Positions 1-5,727 of a stretch of 5,727 nucleotides of DNA are shown one piece after another (within the stretch, counting starts at the first letter, position 1; every line of letters begins with the position of its first letter). Made by a program: the position numbers and the translations under genes. The stretch comes from Clostridiales bacterium. GTDB taxonomy: Bacteria > Bacillota > Clostridia > Oscillospirales > Ruminococcaceae. The notes below the pieces were generated by a model. It was not told where the DNA came from. It saw only the letters and a list, made by a program, of their open reading frames with translations, and did not search any database. Where the stretch lies: positions 1 through 5,727 of the forward strand of contig JAAYSW010000206.1 of NCBI GenBank assembly GCA_012523875.1, written 5' to 3'.

Positions 1-631
1 AATTTTAATTAATGAAATTAAAGATGGCTATCTTATAAAAGGTAATCAAAAATATTCACCAAGGAACCTCGCTATTGAGGGCGATTACTCCCAAGCCGCT
101 TTCTTTTTTGTAGCCAATGCCATTGGAAACAGCGTGCAAATTGATAACCTATTCAACGAAAGCTTACAGGGAGATAAAAAAGTAATTGAAATATTGAAGG
201 AAATAGGGTATAATAATAACAATAGTTTGGATTGCTTTAATATTGATGCAACAAATATACCAGATTTAGTGCCTATACTCGCTGTTCTTGGTAGCTTCTG
301 TAATGGTACTTCTAGAATTTTTGGTGCTAGCCGCTTAAAAATTAAAGAAAGTGATAGGCTTTTAGCAATTTCTTCTGTATTAAACTCTATTGGTGGAAAA
401 ATTACACCCACTGATGATGGTTTAATCATTAAACCTATTAATGAATTTATCGGGGGGATTACAGATAGTTTTGGGGACCATAGGATTGTAATGTCATTAG
501 CTATTGCTGCCACTCGCTCAATCAAACCAATTATAATACAAAATGCTGATGCAGTTAATAAATCATATCCAAACTTTTTTAAGGATTATATAAATTTAGG
601 AGGTATTGCCGATGTCATCAATGTGGAATGA
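1..631 (+). CDS. aroA: 3-phosphoshikimate 1-carboxyvinyltransferase (EPSP synthase), C-terminal half, 5' end outside window
   Basis: This enzyme transfers the enolpyruvyl group of PEP to shikimate-3-phosphate, the sixth step of the cytoplasmic shikimate pathway. The frame is open from base 2 and gives 209 residues up to TGA at 629-631, about half of a family protein of roughly 420-430 residues; the start lies left of the window. Counting from base 2, the family landmarks appear in the right order: EGDYSQAAF at residues 26-34 (substrate-binding EGDxS region), Asp88 in DLVPILA (matching the catalytic Asp of E. coli AroA), KESDR at 115-119 (Lys, Glu and Arg of the active site), GDHR at 158-161, and Lys187 in the closing NKSYPNFF segment (matching the KTFPDYF lysine). 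A run of four Asn (residues 71-74) sits in a variable region. The last bases overlap aroC by 20, which suggests translational coupling. The identification is secure; the upstream neighbours are not visible. Confidence 0.96.
   Translation, partial: ILINEIKDGYLIKGNQKYSPRNLAIEGDYSQAAFFFVANAIGNSVQIDNLFNESLQGDKKVIEILKEIGYNNNNSLDCFNIDATNIPDLVPILAVLGSFCNGTSRIFGASRLKIKESDRLLAISSVLNSIGGKITPTDDGLIIKPINEFIGGITDSFGDHRIVMSLAIAATRSIKPIIIQNADAVNKSYPNFFKDYINLGGIADVINVE
186..214 (+). promoter_or_regulatory. possible internal promoter inside aroA
   Basis: TTGAAA at 186-191 and a perfect TATAAT at 209-214 are separated by exactly 17 bases, a near-consensus sigma-70/SigA layout. Transcription would start near 221 and read through the rest of aroA into aroC and the DUF4364 gene. 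There is no extended -10 TG (the bases before TATAAT are GGG). The element lies wholly in coding sequence of an AT-rich gene, with TATAAT formed by the Tyr-Asn-Asn codons, so a chance match is quite possible. Confidence 0.3.
598..603 (+). promoter_or_regulatory. ribosome binding site of aroC, inside aroA
   Basis: AGGAGG at 598-603, within the last codons of aroA, lies 8 bases before ATG 612. This decides the aroC start. The alternative TTG at 606 is only 2 bases from the motif and ATG 621 is 17 bases away, both poorly spaced. Placing the site inside aroA means ribosomes finishing aroA pass over it, consistent with coupled translation. Confidence 0.85.
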
Positions 632-1706
632 CCGCATTTCTATATCAATTTTTGGCGAATCGCATGGATCTGCCATAGGTGTTGTTATTGATAACCTACC
701 ACCTGGTGAGAATATTGATATTGCTGAATTAACCCACTTCCTTTCTAGAAGAGCTCCTAAGAAGGATAAAACCTCAACTCAAAGGCAAGAAAGTGACTTA
801 CCACAGATTATGTCTGGACTTGTAAATAATAAAACAACAGGTACACCGTTATGTGCATTTATTCAAAATACAGATACACGCTCACAAGATTATTCTAATA
901 TTTCAAGGCTTGCACGCCCTGGTCATGCCGATTATACAGGTGCTCTAAGATATAAGGGTTTTAATGATGTAAGGGGCGGAGGGCATTTTTCTGGCAGGCT
1001 TACTGCTCCCCTTGTTTTTGCTGGTGCAATTTGTGGACAAATCTTACAAAGGCGTGGTATTTATACTGGTGCACATATTTCTGAAATTCATGATATACAG
1101 GATGTGAAATTTAATAAAATAAATATCACTCGGAAAGAAATCCTTTCTATTAGAAATAAAAAGTTTCCAGTTATTGATGATGCAAAAGGTAGACTTATGG
1201 TAGAAGATATTGAAAAAGCTCTACATGGTGGCGAATCGCTTGGTGGTATAATTGAGTGTGCTTGTATAAATGTTCCAGCAGGTGTTGGCTCCCCTATTTT
1301 TGATGGCCTAGAGAATACCATTGCACAACTTATTTTTAGCATTCCTGCTGTGAAAGGGCTAGAATTTGGTGCTGGGTTCCTTAGTGCAAAAATGGTTGGA
1401 AGCCAAAATAATGATGAATTTTATATAGATGACAAGGGGCATGTTCTAACTAAAACAAATAATCATGGAGGAATTTTAGGCGGAATTTCCTCAGGAATGC
1501 CAATAACTTTGAATGTTGCAATTAAGCCAACCCCATCAATATCACAACCACAAGAAACTATTGATTATAGTGCTATGAAAAATGAAATAGTAAATATTAA
1601 GGGGCGTCACGACCCCTGTATTGTGCCCAGGGCTGTTCCTTGCGTTGAGGCAGCTGTAAATATTGCTATTCTAACACATATGATGGATTATCCAAACTTT
1701 TGTTAA
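612..1706 (+). CDS. aroC: chorismate synthase
   Basis: Chorismate synthase eliminates phosphate from EPSP to give chorismate, the branch point to Phe, Tyr, Trp and folate. It needs reduced FMN, which monofunctional bacterial forms obtain from a separate reductase. The start at ATG 612 (364 residues, normal for the family) is chosen from the AGGAGG 8 bases upstream. Visible motifs: FGESHG at 14-19 with His18, RRAPKKDKTSTQRQESD around 46-62, RPGHADY at 102-108 with His105, RGGGHFSGRLTAP at 121-133, GESLGG at 207-212, TNNHGGILGGISSG at 282-295, and the C-terminal signature GRHDPCIVPRAVPCVEA from 331. His18 and His105 match the two catalytic histidines of the family, and Asp334 the conserved aspartate. 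The GGGHFSGRLTAP wording, in place of the GGGRSSARET common in other bacteria, resembles clostridial versions as I recall them. No reductase domain is present. The gene overlaps aroA by 20 bases and is followed 17 bases later by the DUF4364 gene, so the three are probably one operon. Confidence 0.97.
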   Translation: MSSMWNDRISISIFGESHGSAIGVVIDNLPPGENIDIAELTHFLSRRAPKKDKTSTQRQESDLPQIMSGLVNNKTTGTPLCAFIQNTDTRSQDYSNISRLARPGHADYTGALRYKGFNDVRGGGHFSGRLTAPLVFAGAICGQILQRRGIYTGAHISEIHDIQDVKFNKINITRKEILSIRNKKFPVIDDAKGRLMVEDIEKALHGGESLGGIIECACINVPAGVGSPIFDGLENTIAQLIFSIPAVKGLEFGAGFLSAKMVGSQNNDEFYIDDKGHVLTKTNNHGGILGGISSGMPITLNVAIKPTPSISQPQETIDYSAMKNEIVNIKGRHDPCIVPRAVPCVEAAVNIAILTHMMDYPNFC

Positions 1707-1723
1707 TTTATAAAGGAAGCAAC

Positions 1724-2311
1724 ATGGAAAACTATTCAAAAATATCTGAAATGGCATCCTTTGAGCTAAGGGATGTCAATACTGTTAGTATTTTAATTTG
1801 CTATTTGCTTCATAGGATTGATAGTCCTATTGAAGCAGAGCAACTGTTTGAAATCGCTGTTAGTACTGAAATTATTAATTACTTTTTCTATCAAGAGGCT
1901 ATTGATATTCTTCTGAAAAATGCTTCGATTAATATTGAAGTTGATGAAAGTGATGTAGAAAGGTATGTGCTTACTGATAAGGGCAGGCTATGTGCTAAAA
2001 AGTTCAAGCACTATGTGCCTAAATCGTTTCGAGATAAATTGGTTGGCGCTGCGTTAAAATATTTCGCAAAACTTAAGCTTAATAACGAGGTTAAAGTTGA
2101 ATATATTCAACTAAACAAGGGTTATTATGTACACTTTAGATGCTTAGAATTAAGTGATGATTTAATTGATATGAAGCTATTTGCTCCAGATTTAACGCAA
2201 GCAAAGCTTATTGGTGAAAAGATTTTACTTAATCCTGTTGGATTTTATAGCAGGATTATAAATACAGCTCTAGGTAATACCGAGGAGGAATATGACTTAA
2301 CGGATAATTAG
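1724..2311 (+). CDS. DUF4364 family protein, predicted winged-helix DNA-binding protein
   Basis: This 195-residue soluble protein matches the Firmicutes family DUF4364 as I recall it; its function is not established. The N-terminal part (about 18-90) reads as a winged helix: a first helix with VSILICYLLHRID, a second starting IEAEQLFEIA, a third (probable recognition helix) around NYFFYQEAIDILLKN, then a strand pair ending in YVLTDKGR, the T-x-x-G turn typical of wing ends. The rest (about 96-183), with PKSFRDKL, a strand region near VKVEYIQLNKGYYVHFRCLE, and a helical end containing LTQAKLIGEKILLNPVGFYSRIIN, corresponds to the family's C-terminal domain and may sense a ligand or dimerise. 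There is no signal peptide or membrane segment. ATG 1724 is preceded by AAAGGAAG at 1712-1719; a TTG at 1700 in the same frame would overlap aroC and lacks a ribosome site. It is the last gene before a terminator and is probably co-transcribed with aroC. The regulator role is inferred from fold only. Confidence 0.82.
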   Translation: MENYSKISEMASFELRDVNTVSILICYLLHRIDSPIEAEQLFEIAVSTEIINYFFYQEAIDILLKNASINIEVDESDVERYVLTDKGRLCAKKFKHYVPKSFRDKLVGAALKYFAKLKLNNEVKVEYIQLNKGYYVHFRCLELSDDLIDMKLFAPDLTQAKLIGEKILLNPVGFYSRIINTALGNTEEEYDLTDN

Positions 2312-2353
2312 AGGTTAGGAGGGTGTTTGTTTGCCTTCCTAACCTTATCTTTT
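2312..2353 (+). terminator. intrinsic terminator of the aroA-aroC-DUF4364 unit
   Basis: The arms 2312-2323 and 2334-2345 form a 12-base-pair stem: nine perfect pairs (AGGTTAGGA with TCCTAACCT), one G-U wobble (2321 with 2336), then two G-C pairs closing a 10-base loop TGTTTGTTTG. A T-rich tail, TTATCTTTT (2345-2353), follows. It begins directly after the DUF4364 stop codon. In the opposite direction the wobble becomes a C-A mismatch and no T-run follows (CTAATTATCC), so for the converging pheA transcript it would be a weaker stop. Confidence 0.88.
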
Positions 2354-2364
2354 ATATACAGTTT

Positions 2365-3480
2365 TTATATTATCTCGCTATAGTTACCTAAAAACTTGAA
2401 ACTCCTAAATTCATTTTTTAACTCACTAAGTAATGCTGAAACCCTATTATCGTTAATATTTCCCTCAAAATCAAGATAGAACATAACATTGAAGTTTCCA
2501 TCTGCAAGTGGTCTACTTTCAATTTTCTCTAAACTTAATCCATTGACGAAAAACTTGGTAAGTAATCTTATTAAACTCCCTTGAATATTTGGTAGGGTTA
2601 TCAACATTGATATGCTCTTTGCTTCTTCATCCATACGAAAATCCCTTGATATACATATGAACCTTGTATAATTTGGATAGGAATCTGAAATATTATCAGA
2701 AATAATATCAAAATCATAAAGCTCTGCACATCTTTTCGAGCAAATTGCTGCAATAGGTTCATCACTTTCTGAAACAAATTTTGCGGCAGTTGCAGTGTTT
2801 TCATATGGAATCGCATTAAGATTATTTTTAGAAAGAAATGCTGAACATTGCCATAGTGCTTGGGGGTGCGAATAGACAGATTTTATATCTTGGGGCATAG
2901 TCCCTTTTTTCGCAACAAGGCAATGAGAAATTTCCAGCCTTGCTACCTTCGCTATGTAAAAATTATATTTTTTCATAAGGTCATATGTTTGAGCAACTGA
3001 ACCTGTTGTTGAGTTTTGGATTGGCAAAATACCAAAATCAACTTCCCCATTTTCAACTGCTTTAAAGACATCCTCAAATTCATGGTAAAAATAAATATCA
3101 CTATCATTAAACAGCATCTCCGCTGCCATTTCTGAATTAGAACCATATGTACCTTGGCAACCCACCTTTTTTGTTTGGGTTAAATCAAGGGGCAAGGCTT
3201 TTATGAAAACCTTATCATTTAGCAACTTTTCCTGTTGGATGCATTTACTTATATCCATTATATTGTAAAATAGAGCAACTGCACCACTTTTTAGGTTATC
3301 TGGAGTGTTTTTCTTTATATTATTAATTATATCTTGTTCTCTATTACCTTGAAAAACAGGAAGAGAATTTTCTATTTTATATTGGGCAACTTGCTCACAT
3401 AAATCCATACGCTCTATAAATAAGCTCAATATCTCCCTATCAACCTTATCAATTTTATTTCTTAATTCCTGTAAATCCAT
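2365..3480 (-). CDS. pheA: bifunctional chorismate mutase / prephenate dehydratase (P-protein) with ACT domain
   Basis: The protein converts chorismate to prephenate and then, by decarboxylating dehydration, to phenylpyruvate, which a transaminase turns into phenylalanine. Its 371 residues fall into three domains. Residues 1-85 are an AroQ-type helical chorismate mutase: Arg7, Arg24, Lys35, Arg47 and Glu48 align with E. coli Arg11, Arg28, Lys39, Arg51 and Glu52, while E. coli Asp48 is replaced by Gln44. Residues 105-282 are prephenate dehydratase, with GTYGSNSEMAA near 110-120, ILPIQNSTTGSV at 151-162, SHPQAL at 204-209 and the catalytic TRF at 272-274. Residues 288-365 are an ACT domain carrying GSLIRLL (301-307) and ESRP (321-324), the two segments tied to phenylalanine feedback in this family. 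Length is normal for a P-protein. The start at ATG 3480 is supported by AAGGAG 6 bases upstream. It lies 37 bases after mutS2 on the same strand, with its own likely promoter, and converges on the aro unit. Confidence 0.97.
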   Translation of the reverse strand: MDLQELRNKIDKVDREILSLFIERMDLCEQVAQYKIENSLPVFQGNREQDIINNIKKNTPDNLKSGAVALFYNIMDISKCIQQEKLLNDKVFIKALPLDLTQTKKVGCQGTYGSNSEMAAEMLFNDSDIYFYHEFEDVFKAVENGEVDFGILPIQNSTTGSVAQTYDLMKKYNFYIAKVARLEISHCLVAKKGTMPQDIKSVYSHPQALWQCSAFLSKNNLNAIPYENTATAAKFVSESDEPIAAICSKRCAELYDFDIISDNISDSYPNYTRFICISRDFRMDEEAKSISMLITLPNIQGSLIRLLTKFFVNGLSLEKIESRPLADGNFNVMFYLDFEGNINDNRVSALLSELKNEFRSFKFLGNYSEII

Positions 3481-3486
3481 ATCTTA

Positions 3487-3492
3487 CTCCTT
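3487..3492 (-). promoter_or_regulatory. ribosome binding site of pheA
   Basis: AAGGAG on the - strand ends 6 bases before ATG 3480, which fixes the pheA start. It lies at the position where a transcript from the promoter at 3498-3526 is expected to begin (about 3491-3492), so the site may be the very first bases of the monocistronic mRNA. Confidence 0.85.
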
Positions 3493-3497
3493 AGTAT

Positions 3498-3526
3498 ATT
3501 ATAACAAAAGTATAATTTTATTTCAA
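3498..3526 (-). promoter_or_regulatory. predicted pheA promoter overlapping the mutS2 stop
   Basis: On the - strand, TTGAAA (3526-3521), a 17-base spacer and TATAAT (3503-3498) give a near-consensus SigA promoter, strengthened by an extended -10 (TGTTATAAT). The -35 box is the last two sense codons of mutS2 (Leu-Lys, TTG AAA), and the spacer begins with its TAA stop. Transcription should start near 3491-3492, leaving a leader of about 10-12 bases. That leaves no room for a T-box, riboswitch or leader-peptide attenuator on this transcript. Confidence 0.6.
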
Positions 3527-5727
3527 CTCAACAATTGTTACTCCATCCCCACCCTCACCATAAACTCCAAACCTGAATGATTTAACCGATTGCATTTTAC
3601 GTAAATGTTCTTGAATCGCAGAACGCAAAACTCCAGTTCCTTTTCCATGAATGATTGTAAGTGCTCCAATATTAGACATAATGGCATTGTCTATGAAGGA
3701 TTCAAGCTCGTAAATGCCTTCATCAGATGAACAACCCCTTATATCTAATTCCAATTCTGCACTACGCTCTATCTTACTTTTTATATTTTTTGTTGATGAT
3801 ATAGACTTACTCTTATATGTTACCTTTTCACTCTCTAGTAAACGTAATTTGCTAATGTCAACCTTCGTCTTCATTATTCCAACTTGAACTAGAATTGTAT
3901 CACCATCTGATTCACTTATTACAATTCCTTTTTTATCAATATCAGTAACTAATACGCTATCCCCTTTTTTAAGTGGTCTAGGCAATTTATAGTTTGAATC
4001 TTGTTTCTTTTCAATAGGGTTTGCAGTATCATACATTTTATTAAGACCATGCCTGCTCCTTGATTTCACCCTAGAAACAGCATGAGAAAAATTTTCTTTA
4101 TCCTTTTCTTTTCGTATTTTTTCTAATTCATCAATAATTTCATTAGATTGTGCCTTTGTATTCTCAATAATACTTCTTGCGATATTCCTTGCTCGTTCTA
4201 ATTCCTTTTCTTTATTCTTATTAAAATCATCAAGCTTTTTTCTTAATTCTTCAGCATTTTGCAATTGTTCAATTTTAAGTTTTCTTATCTCTTGATTTTG
4301 ATTTTCTAATTCAATCCTCGAATTTTCCAATTGTTCTATAATATTTTCAAATCTTTTATTTTCGATACCCACCATGTTTTTTGCATTTTCAATAATATCA
4401 TCAGGCATTCCAAGACTTGATGATATTTCAAAAGCATTTGATTTACCAGGTGAACCAATAATTAAACGATAAGTAGGTTGCAACGTTTGGATGTCGAATT
4501 CAAATGATGCATTTTCTACACCATGACTTTCTACCGCATACATTTTTAATTCCTGATAGTGAGTTGTTACCATAAGCTTAGATTGCTTAGATTTTAGCTT
4601 TTCAATAATAGCAATTGCCAATGCTGCACCTTCTATTGGATCCGTTCCTGAACCTAATTCATCCAATAAGATTAGTGAATTTTTATCGGCAAGCTTTATT
4701 ATCTCTATAACCTTATTAGTATGTGATGAAAAAGTAGATAGGCTATGTTCAATACTTTGATTGTCGCCTATGTCCGCTAGGATATTCTTAAAAATTGATA
4801 TTTTGCTTCCATCTGATACAGGTATGAGTAAACCACACATAACCATTAATGTTAATAGTCCAGTAGTCTTTAAAGCAACAGTTTTTCCCCCTGTATTTGG
4901 ACCAGTAATAATTAAAGCCTGATAATTTTCCCCAAGCGATATATCAATAGGCACTACCTCTTCTTTATCAATTAGGGGATGCCTTGCCTTTCTTAATGAT
5001 ATAATGCCATCATTTGAGATGATAGGGGTTGTTGCTTTCATTTTAGTAGCTAAATTTGATTTTGCAAAATATAAATTCAATTCAACACAAGTATTATAAT
5101 TATCTATAATTACATCAGCCGACTTACCGCATTCAGAGCATAACTCCATTATTATCCTATCAATTTCCTCAAGTTCTTTACTTTCAAGGAGTCTGATATC
5201 ATTATTAGCCTCAACAATTGACATTGGTTCAATAAAATATGTTTGTCCACTTGAAGATGTATCATGTATTAGACCTTGTACATCTCCCCTATGCTCTGCC
5301 TTAACAGGGAGAACATACCTACCATCACGAATCGTTACAATTGCATCTTGCAGGTATTTTTGAATCGTAGCTGAACGAATCATTTTATCAAGATTCTCAC
5401 GAACCCTCATACTAGCTTGATACTTTTTTCTTCTTATTTTAGCAAGTTCTGTGCTAGCGGAATCAGATATTTCATCTTCTGATATAATTGATGTTTCAAT
5501 CTTTTTTTGAAGATATTCATTCGGCATAAGTCTTGTAAATAGGTAGCTTAACTCATTTTCAAGATTTGCACAATGCTTATACCAATCATTTAGCATTTTT
5601 ATCTGAACAAGCACTCTACCAATTTCCATCAATTCCTTTAATGAAAGTCTTGAGCCTGATTTAGCTTTTAATAGCGAATTTGATACATCTTTAATAGCAT
5701 CAAATGGAGGGCTTCCGAATTTCACAC
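3518..5727 (-). CDS. mutS2: MutS2 family ATPase with C-terminal Smr domain, N-terminus outside window
   Basis: MutS2 is a cytoplasmic MutS-like ATPase without the mismatch-recognition domain. Family members restrain or modulate homologous recombination (Helicobacter, Bacillus) and, in Bacillus subtilis, act on collided ribosomes. The window holds 735 codons to TAA at 3518-3520; the family is usually about 780-790 residues, so roughly the first 50-60 are missing. The GTG at 5725-5723 is an internal Val codon of the conserved GSPPF segment, not a start. Numbered from that codon: the MutS core and clamp helices run to about 225; the ATPase has Walker A GPNTGGKT at 275-282, DIGDNQSIEHSLSTFSSH at 318-335, Walker B LILLDE at 351-356 and the TTHY histidine at 389. 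A charged coiled coil spans about 455-545, a KOW-like small beta domain about 583-632, and the Smr domain about 657-735 with LDIRG (660-664) and HGKGTG (693-698). All key motifs are intact. It lies upstream of pheA on the same strand, and its last codons supply the pheA -35 box. Confidence 0.96.
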   Translation of the reverse strand, partial: VKFGSPPFDAIKDVSNSLLKAKSGSRLSLKELMEIGRVLVQIKMLNDWYKHCANLENELSYLFTRLMPNEYLQKKIETSIISEDEISDSASTELAKIRRKKYQASMRVRENLDKMIRSATIQKYLQDAIVTIRDGRYVLPVKAEHRGDVQGLIHDTSSSGQTYFIEPMSIVEANNDIRLLESKELEEIDRIIMELCSECGKSADVIIDNYNTCVELNLYFAKSNLATKMKATTPIISNDGIISLRKARHPLIDKEEVVPIDISLGENYQALIITGPNTGGKTVALKTTGLLTLMVMCGLLIPVSDGSKISIFKNILADIGDNQSIEHSLSTFSSHTNKVIEIIKLADKNSLILLDELGSGTDPIEGAALAIAIIEKLKSKQSKLMVTTHYQELKMYAVESHGVENASFEFDIQTLQPTYRLIIGSPGKSNAFEISSSLGMPDDIIENAKNMVGIENKRFENIIEQLENSRIELENQNQEIRKLKIEQLQNAEELRKKLDDFNKNKEKELERARNIARSIIENTKAQSNEIIDELEKIRKEKDKENFSHAVSRVKSRSRHGLNKMYDTANPIEKKQDSNYKLPRPLKKGDSVLVTDIDKKGIVISESDGDTILVQVGIMKTKVDISKLRLLESEKVTYKSKSISSTKNIKSKIERSAELELDIRGCSSDEGIYELESFIDNAIMSNIGALTIIHGKGTGVLRSAIQEHLRKMQSVKSFRFGVYGEGGDGVTIVELK

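Noticed and set aside
208..225. AAT/AAC trinucleotide run coding four Asn in aroA
   Set aside because: It is too short to call a repeat element and lies in a variable surface region; codon slippage is possible but not shown.
85..525. 146-codon open frame on the - strand opposite aroA
   Set aside because: It lies entirely antisense to a well-conserved aroA region with all active-site motifs, the translation resembles no family I recognise, and I see no supporting gene context.
1088..1342. 84-codon open frame on the - strand opposite aroC
   Set aside because: It is a shadow of the conserved chorismate synthase reading frame, with low-complexity hydrophobic content and no gene context.
1700..1723. 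TTG start adding eight residues to the DUF4364 protein
   Set aside because: It overlaps the end of aroC and has no ribosome site, while ATG 1724 is preceded by AAAGGAAG at good spacing.
2283..2300. AGGAGG followed by ATG ACT TAA near the end of the DUF4364 gene
   Set aside because: The motif is explained by the Glu codons of the protein, and the following frame is only two codons long.
2601..2816. 71-codon open frame on the - strand within pheA in another frame
   Set aside because: It overlaps the conserved dehydratase/ACT region of pheA. The pheA frame is intact throughout, so there is no frameshift to explain and no second gene.
3530..3539. Perfect 10-base palindrome AACAATTGTT just upstream of the pheA -35 box, a possible operator
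   Set aside because: It is formed by the conserved Thr-Ile-Val codons at the MutS2 C-terminus, is short for AT-rich DNA, and has no second copy that I saw near another promoter. Only motif conservation in relatives would revive it.
5723..5725. Apparent GTG start for mutS2 near the right edge
   Set aside because: It encodes the residue just before the conserved KFGSPPF segment. MutS2 proteins have about 50-60 further residues upstream, so the gene simply runs off the window.
1..5727. Search for a novel system: CRISPR-like repeats, toxin-antitoxin pairs, phage or transposase genes, structured RNA
   Set aside because: The window is almost fully covered by five recognisable chromosomal genes, the gaps are under 60 bases, and no such signal was seen on either strand.

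Overview
The window is a low-G+C stretch of ordinary bacterial chromosome. Gene content and family variants point to an anaerobic Firmicute of the class Clostridia: a DUF4364 winged-helix protein, a fused chorismate mutase/prephenate dehydratase (P-protein), a MutS2 with a C-terminal Smr domain, and strong AGGAGG-type ribosome binding sites. I cannot name the genus from sequence alone.

Layout. On the + strand: the 3' half of aroA (EPSP synthase, cut by the left edge), aroC (chorismate synthase, overlapping aroA by 20 bases), and a DUF4364 gene 17 bases after aroC. This block ends at a convincing intrinsic terminator at 2312-2353. On the - strand, read from the right edge: mutS2 (its 5' end lies outside the window), then after 37 bases pheA, which runs toward the same terminator. 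The two transcription units converge, with only 53 bases between the DUF4364 stop and the pheA stop. Almost every base is coding, and there is no gene-free stretch over 60 bases.

How the genes fit together. AroA and AroC catalyse the last two steps to chorismate, and PheA takes chorismate through prephenate to phenylpyruvate, the phenylalanine precursor. Three enzymes of one route therefore sit together, but the chorismate consumer is on the opposite strand. It has its own near-consensus promoter (TTGAAA, 17 bases, extended TGTTATAAT), whose -35 box is made from the last two codons of mutS2. The PheA ACT domain keeps the motifs associated with phenylalanine feedback, and its leader is too short for an attenuator or T-box. 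MutS2 is a housekeeping ATPase of recombination control and ribosome rescue, with no metabolic link to the others. DUF4364 looks like a small DNA-binding regulator of unknown target.

I found no mobile element, CRISPR array, RNA gene or evidence of a new multi-gene system. The points worth following are regulatory: the pheA promoter architecture, a promoter-like element inside aroA, the putative regulator co-transcribed with aroC, and the strand-asymmetric terminator.
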